Of a DNA stretch of 40,732 nt, positions 5,637 to 13,488 are shown piece after piece. The position numbers were made by a program, and so were the translations under genes. Under the pieces are notes generated by a model. The model did no database searches and had not been told where the DNA came from. It saw nothing but the letters and a program-made list of their open reading frames with translations. Source of the stretch: Candidatus Bacteroides intestinavium (GTDB taxonomy: Bacteria; Bacteroidota; Bacteroidia; Bacteroidales; Bacteroidaceae); the NCBI GenBank assembly GCA_019118325.1, contig DWZE01000014.1, forward strand, positions 1-40,732. Reading direction: 5' to 3'. Position 1 is the first letter of the stretch, and every line of letters starts with the position of its first letter.

Positions 5637-8600
5637 TTATGTCCGTGCCCGATGGATCCACATATATACTATAGGTATGATGAACCCGTTGAGCGCGGTG
5701 GAGGTCAGCAGTCCGCCCAGGATGACTTTCGCCATGGGGCTTTGGATTTCGTTGCCGCTGAGTTCGCTGCCCAGGGCCAGCGGGATGAGGGCCAGGGCCG
5801 AGCAGAGGGCGGTCATGAGGATGGGGTTCAGACGGTCCAGCGAACCGCGGACGACGCTGTCGCGCAGGCTGTAGCCCTCCACCTGTTGCAGGTGGTTGTA
5901 GTGGCTGATGAGCAGCATGCCGTTGCGCGTGGCGATGCCGAAGAGCGAGATGAACCCGATGACGGCCGGGATGCTGACCTCGCCCGTGGTCAGCAGCAGG
6001 GCGAACACGCCGCCTATCAGGGCCAGGGGCAGGTTGATGAGGATGATGAGGCTCTCGCGGGCGCTGCGGAACTGGTGGTAGAGCAGCAGGAAGATGACCA
6101 CGATGGCCACGCAGGAGGCGAGCGTCAGCGTGCGGCTGGCGGCCTGTTCGCTCTCAAACTGTCCGCCGTATTCCACGTGGTAGCCTTCGGGCAGGCGGAT
6201 GTCCGCGTCGATGCGGGCCTGGATGTCGTTGACCACCGAGCGCAGGTCGCGTCCGTCGACGTTGGCGCTGATGACAATCTTGCGCTTCACGTTCTCGCGG
6301 CTAATCGTATTGGGCCCGGCGGCGGAACGGATGTCGGCGATGTAGGAGAGGGGTACTTTCCGGCCGTCAGAGGTGTCTATCATCAGGTCGCGCACCTTGT
6401 CCGCCTCGTCGTGCAGGTCGTGGCGGACACGCACCACGAGGTCGAAGCTCTTGCCCTGCTCGTAGACTTGCGACACGGCCTCGCCGGCCAGGCAGGCGCT
6501 GACGAACTCCGAGAACTGGGGCAGCGTGATGCCGTATCGGGCCAGCATCTCTCGACGGGGCCGGATGACCAGCTGCGGACGCTCAATCTGCTGCTCCACG
6601 TTCAGGTCGGCGATGCCGGGGATGTCCTGTATCTTCGCCTTGATGTCGTTGGCCAGCTGGAACATGCGGTTCAGGTCATCGCCGAAGAGCTTGATGGCGA
6701 TGTTGGCCTGCGTCCCGCTCAGCATGGCGTCGATGCGGTGGCTGATGGGCTGGCCTATCTCGATGTTCGCGCCGCTGATGGTGGACAGCTTTTCGCGCAC
6801 CTCGGCGGTCAGCTCGGCGCGGCTGCGTCCATCCAGCTCGAAGGGCGCCTCCAGCTCGCTGACGTTCACGCCCAGGGCGTGCTCGTCCAGCTCGGCACGT
6901 CCCGTCTTGCGGGCCACGGTCTGTATCTCGGGGATGGACAGCAGCAGCTCCTCGGCGCGGCGGCCGATACGGTCGCTCTCTTCCAGCGAGATGCCGGGCA
7001 GGGAGGAGACGTTGATGGTGAACGACCCCTCGTTGAACGGCGGCAGGAACGAGCGTCCCAGGGTGAAGAACAGTCCCAGGGCCACCAGGAAGAGGACGAC
7101 GGTCACGCCCAGTATCTTGCGGCCGTGGCCCAGGGAGAGCAAGAGCAGGCGCTCGTAGTGCTTCTTCAGCCAGCGTGCCACGGGCGAGTCGGCTTCAGTC
7201 CGCTCCCGCTTGCCCTTATTCTTCAGCATCAGCGAGCAGAGCACCGGCGTGACGGTCAGGGCCACCACGGTAGAGGCGGCCAGGGCCGTGATGAAGGCGA
7301 TGCCCAGCGGCACGAGCATACGGCCCTCCATGCCGCTCAGGAAGAAGAGGGGCAGGAAGCTGACCATGATGATGAGCGTGGAGTTGAGGATGGGCAGGCG
7401 CACTTCCTTCGATGCCTCGAACACGACTTCCTTGACGGGCAGGCGTTGCTCCGGGGGCAGGAGGCGGTTCTCGTGCAGGCGGCGGTAGACGTTCTCCACG
7501 TCGACGATGGCGTCGTCTACCAGCGACCCGATGGCGATGGCCATGCCGCCCAGGCTCATGGTGTTGATGCTCAGTCCCATGTAGTGCAACGCCAGGAGCG
7601 AGGCGAGCAGGGACAGGGGGAGCGTGACGAGCGAGATGACCGTGGTGCGCACATTGGCCAGGAAGAGGAAGAGCACGACGACCACGAACAGTCCGCCCTC
7701 CACCAGCGACTTCTGCACGTTGCCGATGGCGCTCTCGATGAAGCGGCTCTGGCGGAAGATGTCGGTGGACACATGTACGTCGGGGGGGAGGTTCTTCTCC
7801 AGGTCCTTGAGCGAGGCTTCCAGTTTGTCGGTCAGTTCCAGTGTGCTGGTGTCCGGCTGTTTGGTGACGGTCAGCAGGACGGCGGGTTTGCCCTTCTCCG
7901 AGGCCGTGCCCAGGCGGGGCAGCTTGGCGCCTATGCGCACCTCGGCGATGTCCTCCAGGCGGATGGGGGCGCTGCCTCCCGTCCCGGCACGCACCACGGA
8001 GCGGCCCATCTCATTGGCATCCGTCGTCGAGAGCAGACCGCGGACGATGTACTCGTTGCCATACTCATAGAGCACGCCGCCATTGGCATTGATGTTCATG
8101 CCCCGCGTGGCGGCCAGGACTTCGCTGAGGCTGATGCCGTAGTGGCGCATCCGCTCCGGGTCCAGTTGTATCTGATATTCCTTGATGTCTCCGCCCAGCA
8201 CGGCCACCTGTGCCACGCCGCCGGTCGAGAGCAGGCGCGGACGGATAGTCCAGTCGGCCAGGGTGCGGAGGTCAATCATCGAGGTGGAGTCGGCGGTCAG
8301 GCCCACGATGAGCATCTCGCCCAGGATGGACGACTGCGGGCCCAGCGTGGGGCGTCCCACGTTGGGCGGAAGGGACTCACTGACGATGGAGAGCTTCTCG
8401 CTCACAATCTGACGGGCCAGGTAGACGTCCATGTCCCAGTCGAACTCCACCCATACGACGGAGAATCCGTTGGTGCTGGACGAGCGCACGCGCCGCACGC
8501 CCGTGGCTCCGTTGACAGCTGTCTCGATGGGGAAGGTGACTAGTTGCTCCACTTCCTCGGTGGCCATGCCGTTGGCTTCGGTCATGATGACCACTGTGGG

Positions 8601-8732
8601 AGCCGTCAGGTCGGGGAATACGTCCACCTCCGTATGCAGGGCGGTGTAGGTGCCGCCCAACAGCAGGAGCATGGAGGCCACGAGGACCAACATGCGGTTG
8701 TGGAGGGAAAAGTGTATGATTCGGTTCAGCAT
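5637..8732 (-). CDS. Heavy-metal RND efflux pump (CusA/CzcA family)
   Basis: At 1031 residues it has the HME-RND length and architecture. TM1 lies near residues 12-30, then a large periplasmic loop, then the TM2-TM6 block from about 345. The TM4 proton-relay motif reads S-L-V-D-D-A-I-V-D-V-E-N-V (403-415; Asp406, Asp407, Glu413), the signature of metal pumps rather than drug pumps. The second loop includes S-H-R-I-D-A-M-L-S-G-T-Q-A-N, typical of CusA/CzcA. It exports metal ions from periplasm or cytoplasm using the proton gradient, docked to the adaptor (8861-10000) and channel (4300-5532). Copper/silver versus zinc/cobalt cannot be settled by eye. Copper is favoured because of the nearby CopA-like ATPase. 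Confidence 0.9.
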   Translation of the reverse strand: MLNRIIHFSLHNRMLVLVASMLLLLGGTYTALHTEVDVFPDLTAPTVVIMTEANGMATEEVEQLVTFPIETAVNGATGVRRVRSSSTNGFSVVWVEFDWDMDVYLARQIVSEKLSIVSESLPPNVGRPTLGPQSSILGEMLIVGLTADSTSMIDLRTLADWTIRPRLLSTGGVAQVAVLGGDIKEYQIQLDPERMRHYGISLSEVLAATRGMNINANGGVLYEYGNEYIVRGLLSTTDANEMGRSVVRAGTGGSAPIRLEDIAEVRIGAKLPRLGTASEKGKPAVLLTVTKQPDTSTLELTDKLEASLKDLEKNLPPDVHVSTDIFRQSRFIESAIGNVQKSLVEGGLFVVVVLFLFLANVRTTVISLVTLPLSLLASLLALHYMGLSINTMSLGGMAIAIGSLVDDAIVDVENVYRRLHENRLLPPEQRLPVKEVVFEASKEVRLPILNSTLIIMVSFLPLFFLSGMEGRMLVPLGIAFITALAASTVVALTVTPVLCSLMLKNKGKRERTEADSPVARWLKKHYERLLLLSLGHGRKILGVTVVLFLVALGLFFTLGRSFLPPFNEGSFTINVSSLPGISLEESDRIGRRAEELLLSIPEIQTVARKTGRAELDEHALGVNVSELEAPFELDGRSRAELTAEVREKLSTISGANIEIGQPISHRIDAMLSGTQANIAIKLFGDDLNRMFQLANDIKAKIQDIPGIADLNVEQQIERPQLVIRPRREMLARYGITLPQFSEFVSACLAGEAVSQVYEQGKSFDLVVRVRHDLHDEADKVRDLMIDTSDGRKVPLSYIADIRSAAGPNTISRENVKRKIVISANVDGRDLRSVVNDIQARIDADIRLPEGYHVEYGGQFESEQAASRTLTLASCVAIVVIFLLLYHQFRSARESLIILINLPLALIGGVFALLLTTGEVSIPAVIGFISLFGIATRNGMLLISHYNHLQQVEGYSLRDSVVRGSLDRLNPILMTALCSALALIPLALGSELSGNEIQSPMAKVILGGLLTSTALNGFIIPIVYMWIHRART

Positions 8733-8741
8733 AATAAGTAG

Positions 8742-8836
8742 TGTTTAGTGATGAGTGATTAGCGATAAGTGATTAGTGTCTGGTGGCGGGTGCTTAGTGA
8801 TTAGTGTCTGTTGTTTCGTATTATACTAATCACTAA
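8742..8836. repeat. TTAGTGATTAG-arm hairpin repeat, copy T1
   Basis: Tandem variants of TTAGTGATGAG/TTAGTGATTAG fill 8742-8807. ACTAATCACTAA (8825-8836) pairs perfectly with TTAGTGATTAGT (8794-8805). A related element with longer arms is at 38686-38792. Both lie between cotranscribed genes. TAAGTA at 8735-8740 resembles the end of the E elements but may be chance. Confidence 0.65.
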
Positions 8837-8860
8837 TCCCTAACTGCGCTCATCGCTCTA

Positions 8861-10000
8861 TTAGTGTTCATGCGTATGTGCCGGTATCGCGTTCGAGGCC
8901 GAGGCCAGTTTCACTTGGTAGGCGCCCTCGGTGACGATGCGGTCTCCCGCCCGGATACCGCTGAGGATTTGCACGCGCTCCCCGTCCGAGGCGCCGACGG
9001 TCACCAGTTGCTTCTCGTAGCACTCCTCGTCCAGTTGCCGGTAGACGAAGAAAGAGCCTTGCTCCTCGGTCAAGGCCGATTCGGGCAGGCTGAGCACATC
9101 CTGCATGGGCTGGGAGAGCAGATAGATTTCCACGAACGAGCCGGGCACAATGCCGCCCCGGTTGTCGAACTCGAAGGTGACGGGGATATAATAGCCATCC
9201 GTGCCCGATGCCTTGCCGTAGGAGAGGAGGCGCCCGTTCAGCTGGTCCAGGGCGTAGGTCGTGTCATCGTAGGGGGTGCGGAAGTGGGCTGAACCGATGT
9301 TGGCCAGGTCCTGGTAGTACTTCTCCGACACGTCGGCGCGGAGGAAGAGGCGCCGGTTCTGCGTGATGCTGGCTACGGGTTGCCCCACGCTGACGTAGTC
9401 GCCCTCCTTCACCAGCAGGCTCTTGACGTAGCCGCCGATGGGAGCGGTGACCACCTGTCCGCCGGCCGTTTGGTTCTTGGCCACGGCTTCGTAGCTGATG
9501 CGGGCATTCTCATAGGCCTCGCGGGCTCGGGCAAAGTCTTTCTCGGAGACGATGCGGTCGGGGAGCAGGGCCTCCATGCGTTCGTATTCCTTGCGGGCGG
9601 TCTCATAGGCCACGCGGGCTTTCTCCACCGGGTCGCCTTCGGCCATCTGGTTGGACGAGAGGGTCAGCAGGGCTTCGCCCGGGGCCACGCGCATCCCTTC
9701 GATGACGCGTCCCCGCAGGTTGACCACGCCGCTGACGGGGGCCACGGCCACACGTTCGTCGCCCTGTGCGGCCAATACCTGTCCGCTGGTCTTGATGACC
9801 CGGTGAAAGGTGCCGGGTTGTACTTCACTGACGGTTACGCCTGCCGCCTTGGCTTTGTCCGGCGTGAGGACAATTTCGTTGCTGCCTCCGTGGGCTTCTT
9901 CGGCCTCGTGGTCGTGTCCCGCGTGTTCGTCGGCAGAGTGGGAGTGGCATGCGCCGAGCAGGAAGAGGCCCAGCGTGCCGAGTAAGAGAGTCTTCTTCAT
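8861..10000 (-). CDS. Periplasmic adaptor lipoprotein of the RND metal pump (CusB/CzcB type)
   Basis: Start ATG 10000 gives a 379-residue protein beginning M-K-K-T-L-L-L-G with lipobox L-G-A-C (Cys18). The longer frame to 10126 reads through a repeat element and is rejected. Directly after Cys18 comes a His-rich stretch (C-H-S-H-S-A-D-E-H-A-G-H-D-H), and the C-terminus ends A-H-T-H-E-H; both suggest metal binding. The middle has the membrane-fusion order: lipoyl/barrel half near V-A-V-A-P-V-S-G-V-V-N-L-R-G, helical hairpin, second lipoyl half T-A-P-I-G-G-Y-V, then beta-barrel domain. It links pump and outer-membrane channel. A -7 box at 10159 and hairpin H1 lie upstream, so the transcript would carry H1 in its leader. 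Confidence 0.88.
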   Translation of the reverse strand: MKKTLLLGTLGLFLLGACHSHSADEHAGHDHEAEEAHGGSNEIVLTPDKAKAAGVTVSEVQPGTFHRVIKTSGQVLAAQGDERVAVAPVSGVVNLRGRVIEGMRVAPGEALLTLSSNQMAEGDPVEKARVAYETARKEYERMEALLPDRIVSEKDFARAREAYENARISYEAVAKNQTAGGQVVTAPIGGYVKSLLVKEGDYVSVGQPVASITQNRRLFLRADVSEKYYQDLANIGSAHFRTPYDDTTYALDQLNGRLLSYGKASGTDGYYIPVTFEFDNRGGIVPGSFVEIYLLSQPMQDVLSLPESALTEEQGSFFVYRQLDEECYEKQLVTVGASDGERVQILSGIRAGDRIVTEGAYQVKLASASNAIPAHTHEH

Positions 10001-10039
10001 TGTATAATGTTGATAGTTGTATGAATTCTTATAAGGACT

Positions 10040-10134
10040 AACCACAGATGGCCCAGATTGGGCGGATAAGCACAGATTTGCAAGCAGTGTGGAATGAACT
10101 GTGAGAATCCTTATCATCCGCGCCATCTGTGGTT
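10040..10134. repeat. CACAGATGG-arm hairpin repeat, copy H1, in the RND operon leader
   Basis: AACCACAGATGGC (10040-10052) is a perfect inverted match to GCCATCTGTGGTT (10122-10134). Inner segments also pair (GCGGATAAG with CTTATCATCCGC, one gap). The right border TTAAAATTCCCGTTTT resembles that of H2-H4. It lies between the promoter (10159) and ATG 10000, so it would be transcribed in the 5' leader. Confidence 0.75.
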
Positions 10135-10158
10135 AAAATTCCCGTTTTCTTTCGGGCA

Positions 10159-10192
10159 CAAAGATACCTCCTTCCGGTCGCAACCGGGTTGC
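10159..10192 (-). promoter_or_regulatory. Promoter of the RND operon with an overlapping palindrome
   Basis: On the minus strand, TATCTTTG (10159-10166) is a perfect -7 box. About where the -33 element belongs lies a 13-bp palindrome, GCAACC (10180-10185), one base, GGTTGC (10187-10192). A dyad at -33 is a natural operator position for a metal sensor. No regulator gene is adjacent; the HMA-AraC gene at 26008 is a candidate by content only. Confidence 0.5.
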
Positions 10193-10221
10193 AAGATGTG
10201 CCTGACGGAGAAAATCAGATA

Positions 10222-10629
10222 TCAGCCATACAATGCGGGAGGTGCGCGAAGTCCCGTGACACGTGTGAGCAGTGTGTCATGCAGGGATTCGGCATAGACG
10301 GACGTGGTCCGTGATGGGTGGTCGGATAAATGGAGGAGAAGCGAAGCAAGCAGGCCGTCCGGCAGGAAAAGCAGGATGGTCGGGAGCGGATGGGGGATGT
10401 CCGGAGATGCGTCGGGCCGTTGCTGGAAGAAATGGGTAGACAGGCATCCCGTGTCACAGCAGCAATGGCCTTCCGCTTCATCCGGCGAGGGGGTGCAGCA
10501 TCCGGACTGTACGTCGTTCCGCATGCAGAGCACCCCGTTCGCGTGGTGATGATGGGGGATGACAGGCACGCCCAGCATCAGTATGCTGAGAAGCAGCAAG
10601 AGATATGCGGCGTGCCTTTGGGTTTTCAT
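10222..10629 (-). CDS. Small His/Cys-rich exported protein next to the metal pump (DUF6769-like)
   Basis: The 135-residue protein starts with a hydrophobic signal or anchor (A-Y-L-L-L-L-L-S-I-L-M-L-G-V-P-V-I). A four-His run, P-H-H-H-H-A-N, follows, then clustered Cys (S-G-C-C-T-P and G-H-C-C-C-D-T-G-C). The C-terminal third is hydrophobic then charged, ending T-G-L-R-A-P-P-A-L-Y-G. I recall small proteins of this type next to CusA/CzcA operons in Bacteroidales (the DUF6769 group), but cannot check. His and Cys clusters just outside the membrane suggest metal capture or sensing. It has its own -7 box (10650) and lies 221 bp upstream of the adaptor gene. Confidence 0.6.
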   Translation of the reverse strand: MKTQRHAAYLLLLLSILMLGVPVIPHHHHANGVLCMRNDVQSGCCTPSPDEAEGHCCCDTGCLSTHFFQQRPDASPDIPHPLPTILLFLPDGLLASLLLHLSDHPSRTTSVYAESLHDTLLTRVTGLRAPPALYG

Positions 10630-10649
10630 CTTCGTTTTTTCTTTGGGCG

Positions 10650-10657
10650 CAAAGATA
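10650..10657 (-). promoter_or_regulatory. -7 box (TATCTTTG) for the His/Cys-rich gene
   Basis: TATCTTTG on the minus strand, 20 bp before ATG 10629, matches TAnnTTTG exactly. It lies just after the stop of the beta-barrel gene's region, so this gene can be expressed separately from it. Confidence 0.5.
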
Positions 10658-10686
10658 AGACTTTTCTTCGAATTATAGCCTCTGGT

Positions 10687-11523
10687 TTAGAAACGATATC
10701 CCACGGAGAAGTCGAGAGTGAGGGTGCTCAGGGATTCGTTATCTTCCCAGTCGTCAAAGGTATCGACGAAACTTATTTCTGCGTTCAGACCCAGATAGAG
10801 GTGTTTCAGCTGGGCGCCAAATCCCACGTGCAGGCCTGCATCGAACGGTTGAAAGAGCCTATAGCCATCTACGTCCTTGCTGAACAGCTTGATGCCCTCT
10901 GTCTTGCCGGCTATACCGTAAGACACATATGGACCGTAGTTGAATAGGAGTCGGTTGCCATAGCCGCGACGTTTGAGCCAGAGTTTGTTTTCCACGAGCA
11001 AGGGCAGGTGCAGGTAGACGGGCTTGAAACTTAAATCCTCTATTTTGAATGACTTTTGCAGGATGTTGAGCGAAGGCGTCAGTGAGAAGTAGCGGCTCAG
11101 GTAAATACTGGCTCCTACGCCGGCTATGAATCCTACGCCGGTTCCCGTGGAGAGGTCGCTTCCACTATAACCGGCGACAGTAATCGCTACGCCTGCCTTG
11201 ACGAACGGCGAGAACTTGCGCTCCACACGCTCCATCACGACTTTGATTTCATCGCCTTCTTCTTGGGGGATGCGGGCACGCATGGTCACCATACCGATGG
11301 AGGATATCTTTACGGTCCGGGCATCGGCCGGCACATCATTCAGGATGAAGCGCCCGTCAATGTCTGTCACGGTCGTGAGTGAGATTCCGTCTACGCTCAC
11401 TTCGGCACCCACCATGGGTTCATTGTCTTCTTTGTTGTAGACCACACCGGTCACTTGTCTTTCTTGGGCCATCAGGGCGAGGCCGCAAAGGCACATACAT
11501 GCCACTAAAAATAGTCGTTTCAT
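10687..11523 (-). CDS. Outer-membrane beta-barrel protein with N-terminal CarboxypepD_reg-like domain
   Basis: Start ATG 11523 (M-K-R-L-F-L-V-A-C-M-C) gives 278 residues with a clean signal peptide ending M-A-Q; the ATG at 11559 adds 12 residues and overlaps the -7 box. Residues about 22-90 form a carboxypeptidase-regulatory-like beta-sandwich (V-T-G-V-V-Y-N-K-E-D-N-E-P-M-V-G-A, then D-I-D-G-R-F-I-L), as in SusC/TonB-dependent proteins. From about 95 a PorT-like small beta-barrel follows (F-V-K-A-G-V-A, alternating strands, last strand ending F-S-V-G-Y-R-F with terminal Phe). No TonB plug is present. It is probably an outer-membrane protein of unknown role. Three or more AraC-like half-sites lie upstream (11629-11747). 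Confidence 0.75.
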   Translation of the reverse strand: MKRLFLVACMCLCGLALMAQERQVTGVVYNKEDNEPMVGAEVSVDGISLTTVTDIDGRFILNDVPADARTVKISSIGMVTMRARIPQEEGDEIKVVMERVERKFSPFVKAGVAITVAGYSGSDLSTGTGVGFIAGVGASIYLSRYFSLTPSLNILQKSFKIEDLSFKPVYLHLPLLVENKLWLKRRGYGNRLLFNYGPYVSYGIAGKTEGIKLFSKDVDGYRLFQPFDAGLHVGFGAQLKHLYLGLNAEISFVDTFDDWEDNESLSTLTLDFSVGYRF

Positions 11524-11556
11524 ACTTAATCCGATTTTAAGATTCATAGGATGTGA

Positions 11557-11564
11557 CAAATATA
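11557..11564 (-). promoter_or_regulatory. -7 box (TATATTTG) for the beta-barrel gene
   Basis: TATATTTG on the minus strand, 33 bp upstream of ATG 11523, fits TAnnTTTG. Direct-repeat half-sites begin about 65 bp further upstream. Confidence 0.45.
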
Positions 11565-11628
11565 GGCCTTTATTTTAAAAGAATGAAATGTTTGCCTTGC
11601 AAAATAGCATATCTCTTGACAATTAGCT

Positions 11629-11747
11629 CCATTTGAGCTTTACAACAATGATGTTTAAGCCTCACAGCTATTGATAAAGTACAAAGTAAGCAAGCTTCTA
11701 TGGCCATTTCACCTTACTTCTATGACCATTTCATCTTGCTTCTATGG
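11629..11747. promoter_or_regulatory. Half-site cluster sharing CCAwTTsAnCTT with the hydrolase promoter
   Basis: At 11629-11653 a 25-bp site matches 13407-13431 at 22 of 25 positions (shared TTGAGCTT and ACAACAAT). Two more copies starting CCATTTCAnCTT lie at 11704 and 11726, exactly 22 bp apart, inside a tandem repeat running 11695-11750. The 22-bp direct spacing (two helical turns) is typical of AraC-family operators. The nearest regulator is the AraC gene at 12447-13280. Confidence 0.5.
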
Positions 11748-11782
11748 CGGTGGGAGCATAGTTACATTGGCGGGGCCTTGCC

Positions 11783-12343
11783 TTATCCAATCTTCTTAAT
11801 GAATTTTGCCGGATTGCCGCCTACGATGGTCATTGGCGGTACATCATGTGTTACCACGCTGTTGGCGCCGACAATAGAACCGTAGCCGATGCGCACGCCG
11901 GGCAGAACCGTAGCGCCGATGCCAATCCATACCTTGTCCTCAATGACAATGGGGCGGCCGTATGTGGCGCTGCGGTTATCCGGGTTCGGGTCGTGGTTGA
12001 TGGTAATAAGGTTCACTTTCGGGGCAATAAATACACCGTCACCGATGGTGATGCCGCCACGGTCGAAGAAGGTGCAGCCTTGCTGTATCCAGCATCCCTT
12101 GCCGATGCGGATGTTCTTGCCGTAATCCACATAGAACGGGGGCAGCAGTGTCGTACTCTTGTCAATCTCCCGGCCTGTAATACGGCGTAGATACTCATGC
12201 ACTTCTTCCGGCGTGAGCCAGCCTTTAGCATTCATTTCCGCAGCGGTAGCCATTGTGTCGAAGATGGTGCTGATCAGTTTGTCATAACCCGGCTCGTCGG
12301 GTGAGACCATAGCACCAGAAAGGTCTTTTTCGAAAATATCCAT
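11783..12343 (-). CDS. Sugar O-acetyltransferase, hexapeptide-repeat (LacA/Maa/NodL type)
   Basis: The 186-residue length is standard for maltose or galactoside O-acetyltransferases. An N-terminal helical cap (residues 1-60) precedes left-handed beta-helix repeats: I-G-K-G-C-W-I-Q-Q-G, I-G-D-G-V-F-I-A-P-K, I-E-D-K-V-W-I-G-I-G-A-T-V-L-P-G-V-R-I-G and G-S-I-V-G-A-N-S-V-V. The catalytic His sits in T-I-N-H-D-P-N. The last segment, V-G-G-N-P-A-K-F-I-K-K-I, is the family's C-terminal signature. It transfers acetyl from acetyl-CoA to a sugar in the cytoplasm; the substrate is unknown. A -7 box lies at 12370. It is oriented with the AraC gene upstream and may follow it. Confidence 0.88.
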   Translation of the reverse strand: MDIFEKDLSGAMVSPDEPGYDKLISTIFDTMATAAEMNAKGWLTPEEVHEYLRRITGREIDKSTTLLPPFYVDYGKNIRIGKGCWIQQGCTFFDRGGITIGDGVFIAPKVNLITINHDPNPDNRSATYGRPIVIEDKVWIGIGATVLPGVRIGYGSIVGANSVVTHDVPPMTIVGGNPAKFIKKIG

Positions 12344-12369
12344 ATCTTTTTTATTTTAAGATTCTGGTG

Positions 12370-12422
12370 CAAAAGTAGCAGGTTTCTTAGAGAAATACTT
12401 TGCTCGTCGGCTCAAAGTATTT
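12370..12422 (-). promoter_or_regulatory. Promoter of the acetyltransferase with a 10-10-10 dyad
   Basis: The minus-strand -7 box TACTTTTG (12370-12377) lies 27 bp before ATG 12343. Upstream, AAATACTTTG (12393-12402) and CAAAGTATTT (12413-12422) form a perfect 10-bp inverted repeat around a 10-bp spacer. It could be an operator covering the -33 region. As it follows the AraC stop by 24 bp, it could also be that gene's terminator hairpin. Confidence 0.5.
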
Positions 12423-12446
12423 TGCCGTACAGTTCAAAAGAGACTA

Positions 12447-13280
12447 TCAGATGCTGTGAGCAGGAGAACAACCGTACAGTCCCTTATACGCTTTCGAGAA
12501 GTGCGACAGGTTCTTAAAGCCTACACTGTAGCAAATATCGGTCACTTTCTGTGTGCCGGACAATATGAGTGCGTGTGCGGCTTCCAGCCTGCGACGAATC
12601 ACCCACTTTTGCGGGGACAGGTCACAGACTTTGCTGAAGTCCCGTTTGAATGTGGCCAGGCTCCGCCCGGTGTAATTGGCCATTTCTTCCAGTGAGAGGT
12701 CGTTGGTGTAGTTCTGTTCCATGAAGCTCATGATGTCTATTTTCCACGGGTCGGCAAAGTCGAAAAGCGAGGCATACAGGTTCTTGTCCGTGTTCAGGAG
12801 TATGTACAATCCTTCCGTCATCTTCAACTCCAGCAGTTCGTCCGTGGGCTGGATGCCGGAATTGAAGTAAGGGGTCATGGACTCGAACAGGCTTACGATG
12901 TCGGGGCGGTTGGACGGCAGTCTGTAGAGGCTGATTTTGCTCCGTCGTGCATCTTGCGGCAGGCTTTCCTTGTTCAAGCGGTTGTAAAAACTACGCAGGA
13001 ATTTATCCGTGAACATCAGGAAGATGGCTTTGAACTGCTCTCCTTTGTATGCCTGCTTGGTGAGTTGCACGCTGAAGTCCTTGCGGATGAAGGCGCAGTC
13101 GCCCTTGTGCAGCCCGGTGACTTTTTCGTGTTCCTTTATCTCCAGCTCGCCGGAATACATATAGACCAGCACATGCGAATGGTTGCGGTGCAGGCAACTG
13201 CTACCGTTGTCTGAATACATGGCAAGGAAGATGTCCGAGTACCGCAACGTGTTGATTCCTTTCAAACAGTCTGTTTTCAT
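12447..13280 (-). CDS. AraC-family transcriptional regulator
   Basis: The 277-residue protein has an N-terminal cupin-like sensing domain (H-R-N-H-S-H-V-L-V-Y-M-Y-S-G-E-L-E-I, then G-D-C-A-F-I). A C-terminal double helix-turn-helix begins near residue 180 (D-L-S-L-E-E-M-A-N-Y-T-G-R-S-L-A-T-F-K-R-D-F). It ends with the AraC signature V-T-D-I-C-Y-S-V-G-F-K-N-L-S-H-F-S-K-A-Y-K. The layout resembles ExsA-like activators. It is divergent from the secreted hydrolase gene. The shared 200-bp gap holds two 22-bp-spaced direct half-sites and an inverted one, so it very likely controls the hydrolase and itself, and possibly the beta-barrel gene at 10687. The ligand is unknown. Confidence 0.88.
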   Translation of the reverse strand: MKTDCLKGINTLRYSDIFLAMYSDNGSSCLHRNHSHVLVYMYSGELEIKEHEKVTGLHKGDCAFIRKDFSVQLTKQAYKGEQFKAIFLMFTDKFLRSFYNRLNKESLPQDARRSKISLYRLPSNRPDIVSLFESMTPYFNSGIQPTDELLELKMTEGLYILLNTDKNLYASLFDFADPWKIDIMSFMEQNYTNDLSLEEMANYTGRSLATFKRDFSKVCDLSPQKWVIRRRLEAAHALILSGTQKVTDICYSVGFKNLSHFSKAYKGLYGCSPAHSI

Positions 13281-13301
13281 CTTTATATTGTTTTAATACG
13301 C

Positions 13302-13309
13302 AAAGGTAA
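13302..13309 (-). promoter_or_regulatory. -7 box (TACCTTTG) for the AraC gene
   Basis: TACCTTTG on the minus strand, 21 bp upstream of ATG 13280, matches TAnnTTTG. It is the divergent partner of the promoter at 13449. Confidence 0.5.
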
Positions 13310-13365
13310 CCATTTGCTTTGATAATCTGTTTGCTGTGAGGCTCGTTTTTAAGAAACCGATATAA

Positions 13366-13431
13366 GGAGAAGTTGTGAAAAAGGCCAATTGACCTTTTCA
13401 ACAATACCAATTGAGCTTCACAACAATTATG
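13366..13431. promoter_or_regulatory. AraC-type operator: two direct half-sites 22 bp apart plus one inverted
   Basis: CCAATTGACCTTTTCAAC begins at 13385 and CCAATTGAGCTTCACAAC at 13407, exactly 22 bp apart. The reverse strand of 13366-13392 gives CAATTGGCCTTTTTCACAAC, an inverted half-site overlapping the first. The second site ends just before the presumed -33 region of the hydrolase promoter, as expected for an activator. Confidence 0.6.
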
Positions 13432-13448
13432 CAGCAGTTTTTTCAGCG

Positions 13449-13456
13449 TATCTTTG
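13449..13456 (+). promoter_or_regulatory. -7 box (TATCTTTG) for the secreted hydrolase
   Basis: TATCTTTG is a perfect -7 box, 32 bp before ATG 13489. Six T residues at 13437-13442 fall near the -33 position. The AraC half-site at 13407 abuts it. Confidence 0.6.
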
Positions 13457-13488
13457 TATCGTGATAAGAACTCAAACAATAAAGAATT

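Noticed and set aside
5532..8543. 1003-codon plus-strand frame opposite the RND pump
   Set aside because: It is the antisense shadow of a GC-rich gene with clear HME-RND motifs; its translation is Gln/Val/Asp/Gly/His-rich without any domain.
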